NCBI GenBank assembly: GCA_016716535.1
Contig: JADJWD010000005.1
Coordinates: 248,001-312,000 of the forward strand
Length of the DNA stretch: 64,000 nt
Direction: 5' to 3'
From: Betaproteobacteria bacterium
Lineage (GTDB): Bacteria > Pseudomonadota > Gammaproteobacteria > Burkholderiales > Burkholderiaceae_C
Shown: positions 8,362 to 16,180 of the stretch, piece after piece
Layout: each line of letters begins with the position of its first letter
Numbering within the stretch: position 1 is the first letter of the stretch
Translations under genes and position numbers: made by a program
Notes under the pieces: model-generated
The model's database searches: none
The model's input: the letters and a program-made list of their open reading frames with translations, nothing else
What the model was told of the DNA's origin: nothing

Positions 8362-8369
8362 CTGACGAG
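8349..8369 (+). promoter_or_regulatory. Candidate FadR/GntR operator, site 2
   Basis: GTTGTACGA followed by ACTGAC, matching the reverse complement of 7424-7444 at 16 of 21 positions. It overlaps the last codons of the regulator gene and lies 33 bases upstream of the aldolase start. The shared sequence in front of two functionally related units supports a common regulator. Confidence 0.55.
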
Positions 8370-8401
8370 TGCACGTGATCGAGTACAAGGAGAGGTCTTT
8401 G

Positions 8402-9166
8402 ATGAAAGAAAACCGCCTGCGCACCCTGTGGGCCGCCGACAAGCCGGTCGTCAACGGCTGGCTCGCGATCCCCAACGGCTTTTCTGCCGAGGTGATGGCG
8501 CACCAGGGCTGGGACAGCCTGACGATCGACATGCAGCACGGCGTCATCGACTACGCGGCGATGGTCGGCATGCTGCAGGCGATCGGCAACACGCCGACGG
8601 TGCCGGTGGTGCGCGTGCCGTGGCTCGAGCCCGGCATCATCATGAAGAGCCTGGACGCCGGCGCCTACGGCGTCATCTGCCCGATGGTCAATACGCGCGA
8701 CGACGCGGCGCGGCTCGTGGCCTACACGCACTACGCGCCGCGCGGCACGCGCAGCTTCGGGCCGGTGCGCGCGGGTCTCATCGGCGGGCCCGACTACGCG
8801 CAGAAGGCCAACGACACCATCGTCGCCTTCGCGATGATCGAGACGGCGCAGGCGCTGGACAACCTCGACGCGATCCTCTCGGTCGAGGGGCTCGACGCGA
8901 TCTACATCGGCCCGTCGGATTTGTCGCTGGCGCTCGGCTGCAAGCCGGTGTTCGACGACGTTGACCCGAAGGTCGCCGAGGCGATCAAGCACATCTGCGA
9001 ACGCGCCAAGGCGCACGGCGTGAAGGCCGGTGTGCACAACGGCCGCGCCGACGTGGCGCTGGCGCGCGTGGCGATGGGGTTCCGGTTCGTCACGCTGGGC
9101 TCGGACGCGCGCATGCTGGCAGCGGGTTCGCAGGAGGTGCTCGGCGCGATGGCGGGGGCGCGCTGA
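8402..9166 (+). CDS. HpcH/HpaI-family class II aldolase, probably for a keto-deoxy sugar acid
   Basis: 254 residues from ATG 8402, preceded by AAGGAGAGG (8387-8395) at ideal spacing; an upstream GTG at 8369 is less likely. The TIM-barrel motifs of the family are visible: SLTIDMQHGVIDY, VRVPWLEPGIIMKSLDAGA, CPMVNTRDDA, FAMIETAQALDNLDAI (metal-binding Glu) and IYIGPSDLSLALG (metal-binding Asp). These enzymes cleave 4-hydroxy-2-oxo acids to pyruvate plus an aldehyde. Beside udh, a lactonase and a FadR regulator the likely role is cleavage of a 5-keto-4-deoxy-aldarate to pyruvate and tartronate semialdehyde. It could also supply the HpaI step missing from the HPC cluster. Confidence 0.88.
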   Translation: MKENRLRTLWAADKPVVNGWLAIPNGFSAEVMAHQGWDSLTIDMQHGVIDYAAMVGMLQAIGNTPTVPVVRVPWLEPGIIMKSLDAGAYGVICPMVNTRDDAARLVAYTHYAPRGTRSFGPVRAGLIGGPDYAQKANDTIVAFAMIETAQALDNLDAILSVEGLDAIYIGPSDLSLALGCKPVFDDVDPKVAEAIKHICERAKAHGVKAGVHNGRADVALARVAMGFRFVTLGSDARMLAAGSQEVLGAMAGAR

Positions 9167-9198
9167 GGGGCTCGAACACCGACCACCTGCTGAATCGC

Positions 9199-9561
9199 CT
9201 AACGCACCAACTTCACCGCCGTCCCGCTGACGCAGACCATCATCATCCCGTTGGTCTCGCCGAGCACCTCGTAGTCGAAGTCGATGCCCACCGCACCGTC
9301 GGCGCCGAGTTCGCGGGCCGTGGCGATGAGGTCGGCGACCGCGGCATCGCGCGCGCCGGAGAGCGCGCGCTCGTAGCCGCCGGCGCGGCCGCCGACCACG
9401 TCGCGGACCGAGCTGAACATGTCGCGGAAGATGTTGGCGCCGATCACTGCTTCGCCGTGCACGACGCCCAGCCACTCGGCGATGCCCGGCCCGCCGGTCG
9501 CCGCGTCGGGCACCACGGTGGCGAGGAAGAAGTCCTTGTCCTGCTTGGAGAACCAGCCCAT
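9199..9561 (-). CDS. YbjQ-like (UPF0145) heavy-metal-binding-domain protein
   Basis: 120 residues from ATG 9561, preceded by an AGGAG site. The region VVHGEAVIGANIFRDMFSSV, then GRAGGYERALSGARDAAVAD and GADGAVGIDFDYEVLG matches the YbjQ fold, a small pentamer-forming protein of unknown function. It carries a short extra N-terminus (MGWFSKQDKDFF). It is the gene before the convergently placed aldolase and follows the dioxygenase gene on the same strand. Confidence 0.85.
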   Translation of the reverse strand: MGWFSKQDKDFFLATVVPDAATGGPGIAEWLGVVHGEAVIGANIFRDMFSSVRDVVGGRAGGYERALSGARDAAVADLIATARELGADGAVGIDFDYEVLGETNGMMMVCVSGTAVKLVR

Positions 9562-9604
9562 CGACGCTGCTCCTGTTGAGAGTGAGCGGACATCGTAGAG
9601 CCGT

Positions 9605-10501
9605 TCACAACGCCTGCGCCAGCCGTGCCGCGCCGGGCCCGAACGCATAGGCGTCCATCGCCAGGTCGCCGTAGGTCAGGCTCGCATGGATGCGCCGGGC
9701 CGGCACGTTCGCACCGCCGGCGCCGGCCGCCACGTACCAGGGCAGCAGGTGCTCGTCGCTCGGGTGCATCAGCGCCGCGTGCGGGGCGGCACGGCGGTAG
9801 TCGAAGAGGCGCGGCCAGTCCGGGCCGCTGGAAACGCCGCTCGGCCCGGCGTGCTCGGCCTGCTCGGCGTGCTCGCGCAGCCACTCGCGAAACGCCGTGC
9901 TCTCGGGCGTCGCGGGCCGGTCGATGTCGCCCCGCCCACCGGCGAAGACGCGCCGCAGGTTGTGCGTGAGGCTGCCGCTGCCGAAGACGAGCACGCCTTC
10001 TTCGGCGAGCGGTGCCAGCGCCGCGCCGAGCGCGAACAGGCGCTCGGGCGACCAGTCCGGCGGCCAGGCGAGCGGCAGCACCGGTATGCCGGCGTCAGGG
10101 AACATGTAGCGCAGCGGCGTCCAGATGCCGTGGTCGAGGCCACCTTCTTGCGCGAGCACGTGCGCGGGCAGGCCCTGCGCGGCCAGCAGCGCCGCGACAC
10201 GCTCGGCCAGCGCCGGCGCGCCCGGTGCGTCGTAGCGCAGCGTGTAGAGCTGCGGGTCGAAGCCGCCGAAGTCGTAGACCGCTTCGTGCGTTGGTGCGGC
10301 CAGCAGCACCGGCTCGCGCGTCAGGCTGTGCGCCGAGATGGCGAGGATGGCGCGCGGCCGGCCGAACGTGCGCTCGATCGCCGGGCCGAGGCGCTGCATG
10401 AAGGCGCCGGCCTCGCGCGGCTCGAGCGCGGTCATCGGCGAGCCGTGGCTGATGAAGAGCGGCGGCAGTGCCGCAGCGATGGCAGGCAGATTTTCGTCCA
10501 T
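9605..10501 (-). CDS. DODA-type (class III, LigB fold) extradiol ring-opening dioxygenase
   Basis: 298 residues from ATG 10501 (MDENLPAIAA). An upstream in-frame start would add 13 unrelated residues. The conserved histidines of the family are in FISHGSPMTALE, AISAHSLTREPVLLA, GLDHGIWTPLRYMFP and GSGSLTHNLRRVF. Related enzymes include 4,5-DOPA dioxygenase and E. coli YgiD. The natural substrate is a catechol, but nothing nearby identifies which. It stands alone with YbjQ 43 bases downstream, and the 250-base upstream region contains repeats. Confidence 0.9.
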   Translation of the reverse strand: MDENLPAIAAALPPLFISHGSPMTALEPREAGAFMQRLGPAIERTFGRPRAILAISAHSLTREPVLLAAPTHEAVYDFGGFDPQLYTLRYDAPGAPALAERVAALLAAQGLPAHVLAQEGGLDHGIWTPLRYMFPDAGIPVLPLAWPPDWSPERLFALGAALAPLAEEGVLVFGSGSLTHNLRRVFAGGRGDIDRPATPESTAFREWLREHAEQAEHAGPSGVSSGPDWPRLFDYRRAAPHAALMHPSDEHLLPWYVAAGAGGANVPARRIHASLTYGDLAMDAYAFGPGAARLAQAL

Positions 10502-10578
10502 GCCGGCATTGGAGCACCGGGGTGCGCGGTGCGGGTTCAAGCGCGTTGCACGCTCTGTTCGGAGTGGGAGTGCGCGGG

Positions 10579-10646
10579 CCCTTCGACAGGCTCAGTGGGA
10601 ATTCGACAGGCTCAGCCGAACGGAATACGACGCTCAGCCCGAACGG
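10579..10646. repeat. Degenerate tandem TTCGACAGGCTCAG repeat
   Basis: CCTTCGACAGGCTCAG (from 10580), TTCGACAGGCTCAGCCGAACGG (from 10602, given here as two halves TTCGACAGGCTCAG and CCGAACGG) and a shorter CGCTCAGCCCGAACGG (from 10631) follow one another. The unit is a common dispersed intergenic repeat of GC-rich proteobacteria. It lies between the divergent dioxygenase and FtsX-type genes. The remaining bases of the 253-base gap show nothing recognisable. Confidence 0.6.
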
Positions 10647-10754
10647 ATCTCTCAGGCCTCTGGCCGCGGACCTGCGCGGCGTCGGGTGAAGCGTTTTCGG
10701 CTACCGTGCCCGCCTGCCGCGCCACGAGGGTGCGGCACGTCCCTGGAGCCCGCC

Positions 10755-13427
10755 TTGAGTGCCCCTGCCTCGCCCGATCGCCCCGCAAACGCTGGCGCAT
10801 CCACTTCGGCATCTGCCGCTGCCGCCCTCACGCCGCCGACGCTGCTTGCGCTGGCCTGGCGCCAGACGCTGCGCGACCTGCGGGCCGGCGAGCTGCGGCT
10901 GTTGGCTGTCGCCGTGATCCTGGCCGTGGCGGCCTTGACGGCGGTGGGCTTCTTCGCCGACCGCCTGGCCAATGGCCTTGCGCGTGACGCCCGCCAACTG
11001 CTCGGTGGCGACGCCGTCGTGGCCAGCGACAAGCCGGTGCCGGCCGAACTGGCGGCGCGCGCGCGCGCGCTCGGCCTCGCCGTGGCGCACACGGTCGAGT
11101 TCCCGAGCATGGGCCGCGCGTCCGACGCGCAAGGCGGCGCGACGCGGCTCGTGTCGGTGAAGGCGGTGACGGCCGGCTACCCGCTGCGCGGCCGCGTGCA
11201 GGTGCGCGAAGCGGGCGCCGACCCCGCGCTGCCGCCGCAGGCGGCCACGTCGGCGCCGGCCGCGGGCACCGTGTGGGTCGATGCGGCGCTGCTCGATTCG
11301 CTGGCGCTGCGCCTGGGCGACAAGCTGCTGCTCGGCGACGCGGCGCTCGAGATCGCCCGCGTCATCGTCGTCGAGCCCGACCGCGGCGCCGGCTTCATGG
11401 CCTTCGCGCCGCGCGTGCTGATGAACGAAGGCGACCTCGCCGCGACCGCGCTGATCCAGCCCGCGAGCCGCGTCACCTACCGCATGGCGGTGGCAGCCAC
11501 CGATGGCAGTGCCGCCGGCACGACCAGCCCACGCGGCGACGCCGCGGTGCGCGACTTCGTGCGCGAGACCGAAGAGCGCATCAAGACCGCGCCGCTGCGT
11601 GGCACGCGCGTCGATTCGTTCGCGAGCGGCCGGCCGGAGATGCGGCAGACGCTCGACCGCGCCGAGCGCTTCCTGAATCTCGTCGCGCTGCTGGCGGCGC
11701 TGCTCGCGGCGGTGGCGGTGGGCATCGCCGCGCGCGACTTCGCCGAGCGGCACCTCGACGATTGCGCGATGCTGCGCGTGCTGGGCCTCGCGCAGCGGCG
11801 CATCGCCGGCGCCTACGCGCTCGAGTTCGGCCTCGTCGGCCTCGTCGCGAGTGCGGTCGGCGCGGCGATCGGCTTCGCGGTGCACTTCGTCTTCGTGCTG
11901 CTGCTGGCCGGGCTGCTCGACACACAACTGCCGGCGGCCGGCGTCTGGCCAGCGCTCTTCGGCCTGGGCGTCGGTTTGACGCTGCTGGCCGCCTTCGGCC
12001 TGCCGCCGGTGCTGCAACTGGCGAGCGTGCCGCCGCTGCGCGTCATCCGCCGCGACGTGGGCGGGCTGAAGGCGAGTTCGCTGCTCGTGCTGGGCGCGGG
12101 CACCGCGGGCTTCGTCGCGCTGCTGCTGGCGGTGTCGGCCGACACGCGGCTCGGGCTCATCGCGGTGGGCGGTTTCGCGGCCGCGGTGGCGCTTTTCGCG
12201 CTGCTCGGCTGGCTGGCGGTGCGGCTCCTGCGCCGTGCCGTGCCCGAAGCGGGTGCGACGCGCTGGTGGATGCTGGGCGCCGCGATGCCGCGCTGGCTGG
12301 TGCTGGCGACGCGGCAGGTGGCGGCGCGGCCGGCGTTTGCGGTGCTGCAGATTTCGGCGCTGGCGGTGGGTCTCTTGGCCCTCGTGCTGCTCGTGCTGCT
12401 GCGCACCGACCTCATCTCGAGCTGGCGCCGCGCGACGCCGGCCGATGCGCCGAACCGCTTCGTCATCAATCTGCAGCCCGAGCAGGTCGAGCCGTTCCGC
12501 CGCCTGATCGAAGGTGCCGGCGTCAAGCGCTACGACCTCTATCCGATGATCCGCGGGCGCTTGGTCGCGATCAACGAGCGCACGGTCAGCGCCGCCGATT
12601 ACGTGGAAGAGCGCGCGGCGCGCCTCGTCGAGCGCGAGTTCAACCTGAGCCACAGCGCCGAGCTGCCGCCGCACAACCCGGTCGTCGCCGGGCAGTGGGT
12701 GGCCGACGAGCCGGGCGCGATCTCGGTGGAAGAGGGGTTGGCCGAGACGCTGTCGCTGAAGCTCGGCGACACGCTCGTCTTCGACATCGCCGGCCAGCGC
12801 GTCAGTGCGCGCATCACGAGCCTGCGCAAGGTCGACTGGGGTTCGATGCGGGTCAACTTCTTCGCGATGTTCCCGGTGGGCCGCATGACCGACGTGCCGG
12901 TCAGCTACTTGAGCGCCTTCCGCGCGCCGGCGGTGGCGGGCTTCGACAACGGGCTGACGCGCACCTTCCCCAACATCACCAACGTCGACGTCTCGGCCAG
13001 CGTCGCGCAGGTGCAGCGCGTGCTCGATCAGGTGATCCGGGCGATCGAGTTCCTGTTCGGCTTCACGCTCGCCGCGGGGCTGGTGGTGCTGTTCGCGGCT
13101 GTTGCGGCCACACGCGAGGCGCGCGCGCGCGAGTTCGCGGTGATGCGCGCGATGGGCGCCGGCGCGCGCCTGCTGCGCCAGGTGCAGCGCGCCGAGCTGC
13201 TGGGCGTGGGCGCGCTGGCCGGGGGCCTGGCGGCGCTGGCCGCGCTGGTGGTCGGCTGGCTGCTCGCGCGCTACGCGTTCGAGTTCACCTGGACACCGGC
13301 GCCGTGGGTGCCGCTGGCCGGCGCCGTGGCCGGCGCGCTGCTGGCGCTGGCGGCCGGCTGGTGGGGCCTGCGCGAGGTCCTCGCGCGGCCGGTGCTGGAG
13401 ACGCTGCGGCGGGTGGGGGCGGTGTAA
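10755..13427 (+). CDS. FtsX-like ABC transporter permease (YbbP family)
   Basis: About 890 residues if translation starts at TTG 10755, which has a GGAG seven bases upstream; no ATG exists before the first membrane segment. The start is therefore uncertain. There is a helix near residue 50 (LLAVAVILAVAALTAVGFFA), a large extracytoplasmic domain, two FtsX domains (around DRAERFLNLVALLAALLAAV and VIRAIEFLFGFTLAAGLVVL) and about ten membrane helices, the YbbP pattern. REFAVMRAMGAGARLLRQVQ is the typical cytoplasmic coupling loop. YbbP normally partners the ATPase YbbA, which is not encoded here. The substrate is unknown, possibly a lipid or lipoprotein. Confidence 0.88.
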   Translation: MSAPASPDRPANAGASTSASAAAALTPPTLLALAWRQTLRDLRAGELRLLAVAVILAVAALTAVGFFADRLANGLARDARQLLGGDAVVASDKPVPAELAARARALGLAVAHTVEFPSMGRASDAQGGATRLVSVKAVTAGYPLRGRVQVREAGADPALPPQAATSAPAAGTVWVDAALLDSLALRLGDKLLLGDAALEIARVIVVEPDRGAGFMAFAPRVLMNEGDLAATALIQPASRVTYRMAVAATDGSAAGTTSPRGDAAVRDFVRETEERIKTAPLRGTRVDSFASGRPEMRQTLDRAERFLNLVALLAALLAAVAVGIAARDFAERHLDDCAMLRVLGLAQRRIAGAYALEFGLVGLVASAVGAAIGFAVHFVFVLLLAGLLDTQLPAAGVWPALFGLGVGLTLLAAFGLPPVLQLASVPPLRVIRRDVGGLKASSLLVLGAGTAGFVALLLAVSADTRLGLIAVGGFAAAVALFALLGWLAVRLLRRAVPEAGATRWWMLGAAMPRWLVLATRQVAARPAFAVLQISALAVGLLALVLLVLLRTDLISSWRRATPADAPNRFVINLQPEQVEPFRRLIEGAGVKRYDLYPMIRGRLVAINERTVSAADYVEERAARLVEREFNLSHSAELPPHNPVVAGQWVADEPGAISVEEGLAETLSLKLGDTLVFDIAGQRVSARITSLRKVDWGSMRVNFFAMFPVGRMTDVPVSYLSAFRAPAVAGFDNGLTRTFPNITNVDVSASVAQVQRVLDQVIRAIEFLFGFTLAAGLVVLFAAVAATREARAREFAVMRAMGAGARLLRQVQRAELLGVGALAGGLAALAALVVGWLLARYAFEFTWTPAPWVPLAGAVAGALLALAAGWWGLREVLARPVLETLRRVGAV

Positions 13428-13444
13428 GGGAAGTCAGGCCGAAG

Positions 13445-14983
13445 TCAGGCCGGCGCGTCGATCCTGAAGCGCGCCACCACCTCGGCGAGCCGGCGCGCCT
13501 GTTGTTCGAGGCTCGCCGCCGCGGCGGCACTGCGTTGCACCATGTCGGCGTTGTGCTGCGTGGCCGAGTCGAGCTGCGCGACCGAGCTGTTGACGTGCAG
13601 GATGCCGGCGCTTTGCTCGCCGGTGGCAGCGCTGATCTCGGCGATCAGGCTGCTGACCTGCCGCACGCCGCCGACCAACTCCTGCATCGTCTTGCCGGCA
13701 TCGTCGACCAGGCGCGCGCCGGCCTCGACCTTGTCGACGCTCGTGCCGATCAGCGTCTTGATCTCGCGCGCGGCGCTGGCCGAGCGTTGCGCGAGCGCGC
13801 GCACCTCGCCGGCGACGACGGCGAAGCCGCGCCCCTGTTCGCCGGCGCGCGCGGCCTCGACGGCGGCATTCAGCGCCAGGATGTTGGTCTGGAACGCGAT
13901 GCCGTCGATCGTGCCGATGATGTCGGCGATCTTGCGCGAGCTGGCGTTGATCTCGCCCATCGTCTGCACGACTTCGGCGACGACCTCGCCGCCGCGCTGC
14001 GCGACGCCGGCGGCGCCGGCGGCGAGCTGGTCGGCGGTGCGCGCCGACTCGGCGGTGTGGTTGACGGTGCTGGACAGCTCGGTCATCGAGCTGGCGGCCA
14101 GTTGCAGCGCGCCGGAGGTCTCCTGCGTGCGCTGCGCGAGTGCGCCGGCGCCGCCGCTGATCTGCTCGGCGGCCAGGCCGATGTGCTGCGTGGCGCCTTG
14201 CACGGTGGCGATCGACTCGCGCAGGCCACCGACCATCGCGGCCAGGCTGCGCTGCAGCGAGGCGACCTCGTCGTCACCTTGCACGCGCAGGTCGACGACG
14301 AGGTTGCCGTCGGCGACGGCGCGGCTGAGTTGCACCGCGTCGTCGAGCTGGCGCACGACGCGGCGCTGCACGCGCCAGCCGAAGCCGAGCGCGCTGGCCG
14401 TGCCGAGCAGCATGACGCCGCCGAGCGCCAGCGACAGCCGCAGCGCGTGCGTGCCGGCGGCCGCGGCCTGCGCGGCGAGCCGCGCCTCGTTGTGCGTGGC
14501 CAGCGCGTCGAGCACCTTGGCCGCCTCGGCGAAGGTGTTCTCGGCCGAACGCATGCCGGCGACGCCGATATTGGGGTCGGTGCCCGAGAGGTCGATGGCG
14601 CGGTCGCACTGGCGCAGGTAGCTCGCCAGCAGCGGCGCCATCGCCGCGAGCTGTTCACGTGTCGACGCGTCGCCGGCCTCGCCGAGCGCGGCCAGCGTGC
14701 GCTGAATGTCCTGGCCGCGTTCGCCCAGCGCCTTGCGCGCCGCGGCCACCGCGGCGTCGTCCATCGAGGCGATCAGCGCCAGCGTGCGCAACACGTCGCC
14801 GCGCATCTGCACGAACTGCACGCGCACACGTTCCAGGGCGCGCTGCTGCCCGCGCCCCTGTTCGGCGAGCTCGCGTGCCTGGCCCTGCTGTTGGTGGCTC
14901 GCGACGGCGTAGAGGGCGCCGCAGCCCAGCGCTGCGGCGGCGCAAAGCAGGGGTGGCAGCAGCAGCTTGTGGGCGAGTTTCAA
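13445..14983 (-). CDS. Methyl-accepting chemotaxis protein
   Basis: 512 residues, read from TTG 14983, ten bases after the Cache gene stop. It has an N-terminal membrane helix (LLLPPLLCAAAALGCGALYA), a periplasmic four-helix-type sensor to about residue 180, a second helix (LSLALGGVMLLGTASALGFG), HAMP, and a long coiled-coil signalling domain. The hairpin tip is intact: FQTNILALNAAVEAARAGEQ then GRGFAVVAGEVRALAQ. It is the last gene of the chemotaxis operon. The C-terminus (ARFRIDAPA) lacks a CheR-binding pentapeptide. Convergent with the FtsX-type gene, whose stop is 17 bases away. Confidence 0.93.
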   Translation of the reverse strand: MKLAHKLLLPPLLCAAAALGCGALYAVASHQQQGQARELAEQGRGQQRALERVRVQFVQMRGDVLRTLALIASMDDAAVAAARKALGERGQDIQRTLAALGEAGDASTREQLAAMAPLLASYLRQCDRAIDLSGTDPNIGVAGMRSAENTFAEAAKVLDALATHNEARLAAQAAAAGTHALRLSLALGGVMLLGTASALGFGWRVQRRVVRQLDDAVQLSRAVADGNLVVDLRVQGDDEVASLQRSLAAMVGGLRESIATVQGATQHIGLAAEQISGGAGALAQRTQETSGALQLAASSMTELSSTVNHTAESARTADQLAAGAAGVAQRGGEVVAEVVQTMGEINASSRKIADIIGTIDGIAFQTNILALNAAVEAARAGEQGRGFAVVAGEVRALAQRSASAAREIKTLIGTSVDKVEAGARLVDDAGKTMQELVGGVRQVSSLIAEISAATGEQSAGILHVNSSVAQLDSATQHNADMVQRSAAAAASLEQQARRLAEVVARFRIDAPA

Positions 14984-14993
14984 GCGGGTGTTC

Positions 14994-15455
14994 TTACTTG
15001 TAGACGCCGCCGCAGACGGCTGTGTCGCCGAGCTTCTCGCAGTACATCGTCTTCGGCTCGATCTTCTTGCTCACCGGGTTGGTGAACTTGTAGTCCTGCC
15101 AGAAGCCGGCCGGCTTGCTCTTGGCCAGCGCGACGCGCTCCTTGACGAAGTACTTCCCATCGACGTCGGTCAGGTCGAGCAGGTCCTTGCCGATCTGCTT
15201 GGGGTTGGCGCCGTGCGCGAGGCACTTGCCGTCCAGGCCGTAGACGACGAGGTAGAGGTCGCGGTCGGTGAACTGGCCGGCCTTGTTGCTGATCTCGGCG
15301 TAGCCCTTGTCGGTGCCGTTGGCCTTGATGAAGGCGACGCCCTTCTTGACCATCGCCATCGCCTCGTCCTTGCTGGCGCTGGTGGCGGCGTGGGCGCCGG
15401 CGGCCGAGAGGGCCGCGACGGCAACGGCGAGTCCGGTGAGCAAAGGTCGGATCAT
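14994..15455 (-). CDS. Secreted single-Cache-domain protein
   Basis: 153 residues with a signal peptide ending around AGAHA. The rest is one Cache fold: KKGVAFIKANGTDKGYAEIS, then YLVVYGLDGKCLAHGANPKQ, IGKDLLDLTDVDGKYFV and a Cys pair near the C-terminus (MYCEK and AVCGG) that could form a disulfide. It has no membrane anchor or signalling domain. Cache domains bind small ligands for chemoreceptors. Placed between cheW and a receptor gene, it may be a free periplasmic ligand-binding partner that presents a compound to one of the two receptors; this is inference. Confidence 0.88.
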   Translation of the reverse strand: MIRPLLTGLAVAVAALSAAGAHAATSASKDEAMAMVKKGVAFIKANGTDKGYAEISNKAGQFTDRDLYLVVYGLDGKCLAHGANPKQIGKDLLDLTDVDGKYFVKERVALAKSKPAGFWQDYKFTNPVSKKIEPKTMYCEKLGDTAVCGGVYK

Positions 15456-15505
15456 CTGGCGCTCCTCGAGAACGGGTTGGGGTGCGACGCGGCGGCGCGC
15501 CGGCT

Positions 15506-16072
15506 TCAGTTGACGAGGCCCATGTCGGCGCTGCTCATCAGCGCCTCGATGTCCATCAGGATCAGCATGCGTTCGCTCTTGTCGTCGGCCGGGCCGTTCT
15601 TCACCGTGCCGATGCCGGTGATGAACGACGAGTCGACGGCCGAGTGCAGCGAAGGCGCCGGCTTGATCTGCTCCTTCTGCAGCTCGAGCACGTCGCTGAC
15701 CGAGTCGACGACGGCGCCGACGACGCGGCCGTGCACGTTCAGCACGACGACGACGGTAAAGGCGTTGTATTCGGCGTTCGGGCAGCCGAGCTTCAGGCGC
15801 AGGTCGACGATCGGCACGATGACGCCGCGCAGGTTGACGACGCCCTTGATGAACTCGGGCACGTTGGCGATGCGCGTCGGCGGCTCGTACGAGCGGATCT
15901 CCTGCACGCGCAGGATGTCGATGCCGTACTCCTCGTCGCCGAGGCGGAACGTGAGGTACTCGCCGGCGCGGCTGGCGACGGCGCCGCTGTCCTGGGCGCC
16001 GACGGCGGCGCGGTAGGCGACGGCCGGCTCCACCCGGGAGGCGGTGCGGGGGGCTTCAGCGATCAGGCTCAT
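15506..16072 (-). CDS. cheW: CheW coupling protein
   Basis: 188 residues from ATG 16072, preceded by GAGGA. The CheW fold is clear: EYLTFRLGDEEYGIDILRVQ, IRSYEPPTRIANVPEFIKGV, VNLRGVIVPIVDLRLKLG and VVGAVVDSVSDVLEL. CheW bridges receptors to CheA. The first 35 residues are an extra disordered tail. It sits between the two receptor genes in the operon. A hypothetical earlier start at 16129 would add residues unlike the family. Confidence 0.95.
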   Translation of the reverse strand: MSLIAEAPRTASRVEPAVAYRAAVGAQDSGAVASRAGEYLTFRLGDEEYGIDILRVQEIRSYEPPTRIANVPEFIKGVVNLRGVIVPIVDLRLKLGCPNAEYNAFTVVVVLNVHGRVVGAVVDSVSDVLELQKEQIKPAPSLHSAVDSSFITGIGTVKNGPADDKSERMLILMDIEALMSSADMGLVN

Positions 16073-16180
16073 GAATGGGGTCCTCGGCAGAGACAGGAGA
16101 TGAGGTGGGTATCGGCCAGGCAACGCCATCCTGAAGGGCGCGGCCGCACCCGATGCCCCGACAAAGGGGCGGAATCGGGG

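Noticed and set aside
8402..9166. Calling the aldolase hpaI of the HPC pathway
   Set aside because: It is 34 kb from the hpa operon and sits beside udh, the TRAP genes and a FadR regulator with shared operator-like sites, so a sugar-acid role fits better. The HPC role is kept only as a possibility.
13430..13451. Tandem copy of GAAGTCAGGCC between the FtsX gene and the receptor gene
   Set aside because: Only two short copies, one running into the receptor stop codon; probably a trivial duplication.
11273..15085. Very long open frames opposite or alongside real genes (for example 1270 codons here, and 991 codons at 15482-18457)
   Set aside because: They cover recognised FtsX, receptor, cheW and cheA genes in other frames, and their products are Arg/Ala/Gly-rich with no domains. 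Long stop-free shadows are expected at this GC content.
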